From: Schleiferiaceae bacterium
GTDB lineage: Bacteria; Bacteroidota; Bacteroidia; Flavobacteriales; Schleiferiaceae
Length of the DNA: 5,062 nucleotides
NCBI GenBank assembly: GCA_025210575.1
Contig: JAOARK010000299.1
Coordinates: 1 to 5,062 of the forward strand
Direction of reading: 5' to 3'
The notes beneath the pieces are model-generated. The model saw only the letters and a list, made by a program, of their open reading frames with translations. It was not told the origin of the DNA and searched no databases. Shown one piece after another: positions 5,010 to 5,062 of the stretch. The position numbers were made by a program, and so were the translations under genes. Position 1 is the stretch's first letter. Each line of letters opens with the position of its first letter.

Positions 5010-5062
5010 TCTGTTGTGCTCAATTAAAGGAATTTCTACTCAAAAAGCAGGTAAATTCTTTG
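4994..5062 (+). CDS. Possible IS4-type transposase, N-terminal 23 residues (3' end outside the window)
   Basis: ATG 4994 opens a frame still open at the window edge; the nearest upstream in-frame stop is at 4973. The visible residues include 'AFCCAQLKEFLLKKQVNSL' (5-23). The 'AQL.EFL..' pattern recalls the start of IS4-family transposases with a DUF4372 N-terminal domain, which begin with a DNA-binding helix of the form F.QL..FLP. With only 23 residues this is a tentative likeness, not an identification. A plain chance frame or an unrelated gene start remains possible. The inverted repeat over its start and the possible terminal repeat about 100 bp upstream fit an insertion sequence. Confidence 0.4.
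   Translation, partial: MEARAFCCAQLKEFLLKKQVNSL

Larger units (their letters stand above)
4889..5062 (+). mobile_element. Probable left end of an insertion sequence (runs out of window)
   Basis: Just after the DUF6261-like stop the sequence changes to a GGGGTGTCATCC-type stretch (4892-4903) that could be a terminal repeat. It includes a small stem ATTGG/CCAAT (4889-4893 and 4902-4906). An untranslated leader follows, then a frame resembling a transposase start at 4994. The right end, any target duplication and most of the transposase lie outside, so neither the boundary nor the family is proven. It could also be an ordinary gene with a long leader. Confidence 0.4.

Overview
The window looks like chromosome of a Bacteroidota member. 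It is AT-rich, carries the C-terminus of a SusD/RagB-type outer-membrane nutrient-binding lipoprotein, has a TlpA-like lipoprotein of the kind common in this phylum, and shows no strong Shine-Dalgarno sites before its genes. No base in the window fixes the genus.

Layout: positions 2-478 hold the end of a susD-like gene, closed by a GC-rich hairpin (505-526). Two same-strand genes follow. One encodes a predicted lipoprotein with a DUF4369-like N-terminal part and a C-terminal thioredoxin domain (624-1670). The other encodes a secreted thioredoxin-fold protein with a long helical C-terminal part (1730-2938). Both carry an intact WCGPC active site. They are 59 bp apart and probably co-transcribed, and a clear intrinsic terminator (2982-3007) ends the unit. 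The likely theme is cell-envelope thiol/disulfide chemistry beside a SusCD-type uptake locus.

Positions 3008-4104 are gene-free but full of structure. From about 3063 to 3555 there is a degenerate tandem array with a 41-bp period; its core (3187-3555) keeps exact 41-bp phase for nine units, and some units are partly dyad-symmetric. Next comes a pair of inverted copies of a double-hairpin element (3556-3601 and 3846-3889) around 244 bp of small hairpins and short repeats, arranged like REP/BIME intergenic repeats. An 11-bp perfect inverted repeat (3942-3986) and a weak candidate promoter lead into the last complete gene.

That gene (4105-4881) encodes a 258-residue cytoplasmic protein resembling the Bacteroidota DUF6261 family, with a very acidic tail. 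After it, 4889-5062 looks like the left end of an insertion sequence: a short reading frame that may be an IS4-type transposase N-terminus begins at 4994 and runs off the window, with an inverted repeat folding over its start.

The least explained part is the 41-bp array plus the inverted double-hairpin pair. I can describe its architecture but cannot assign it a function.
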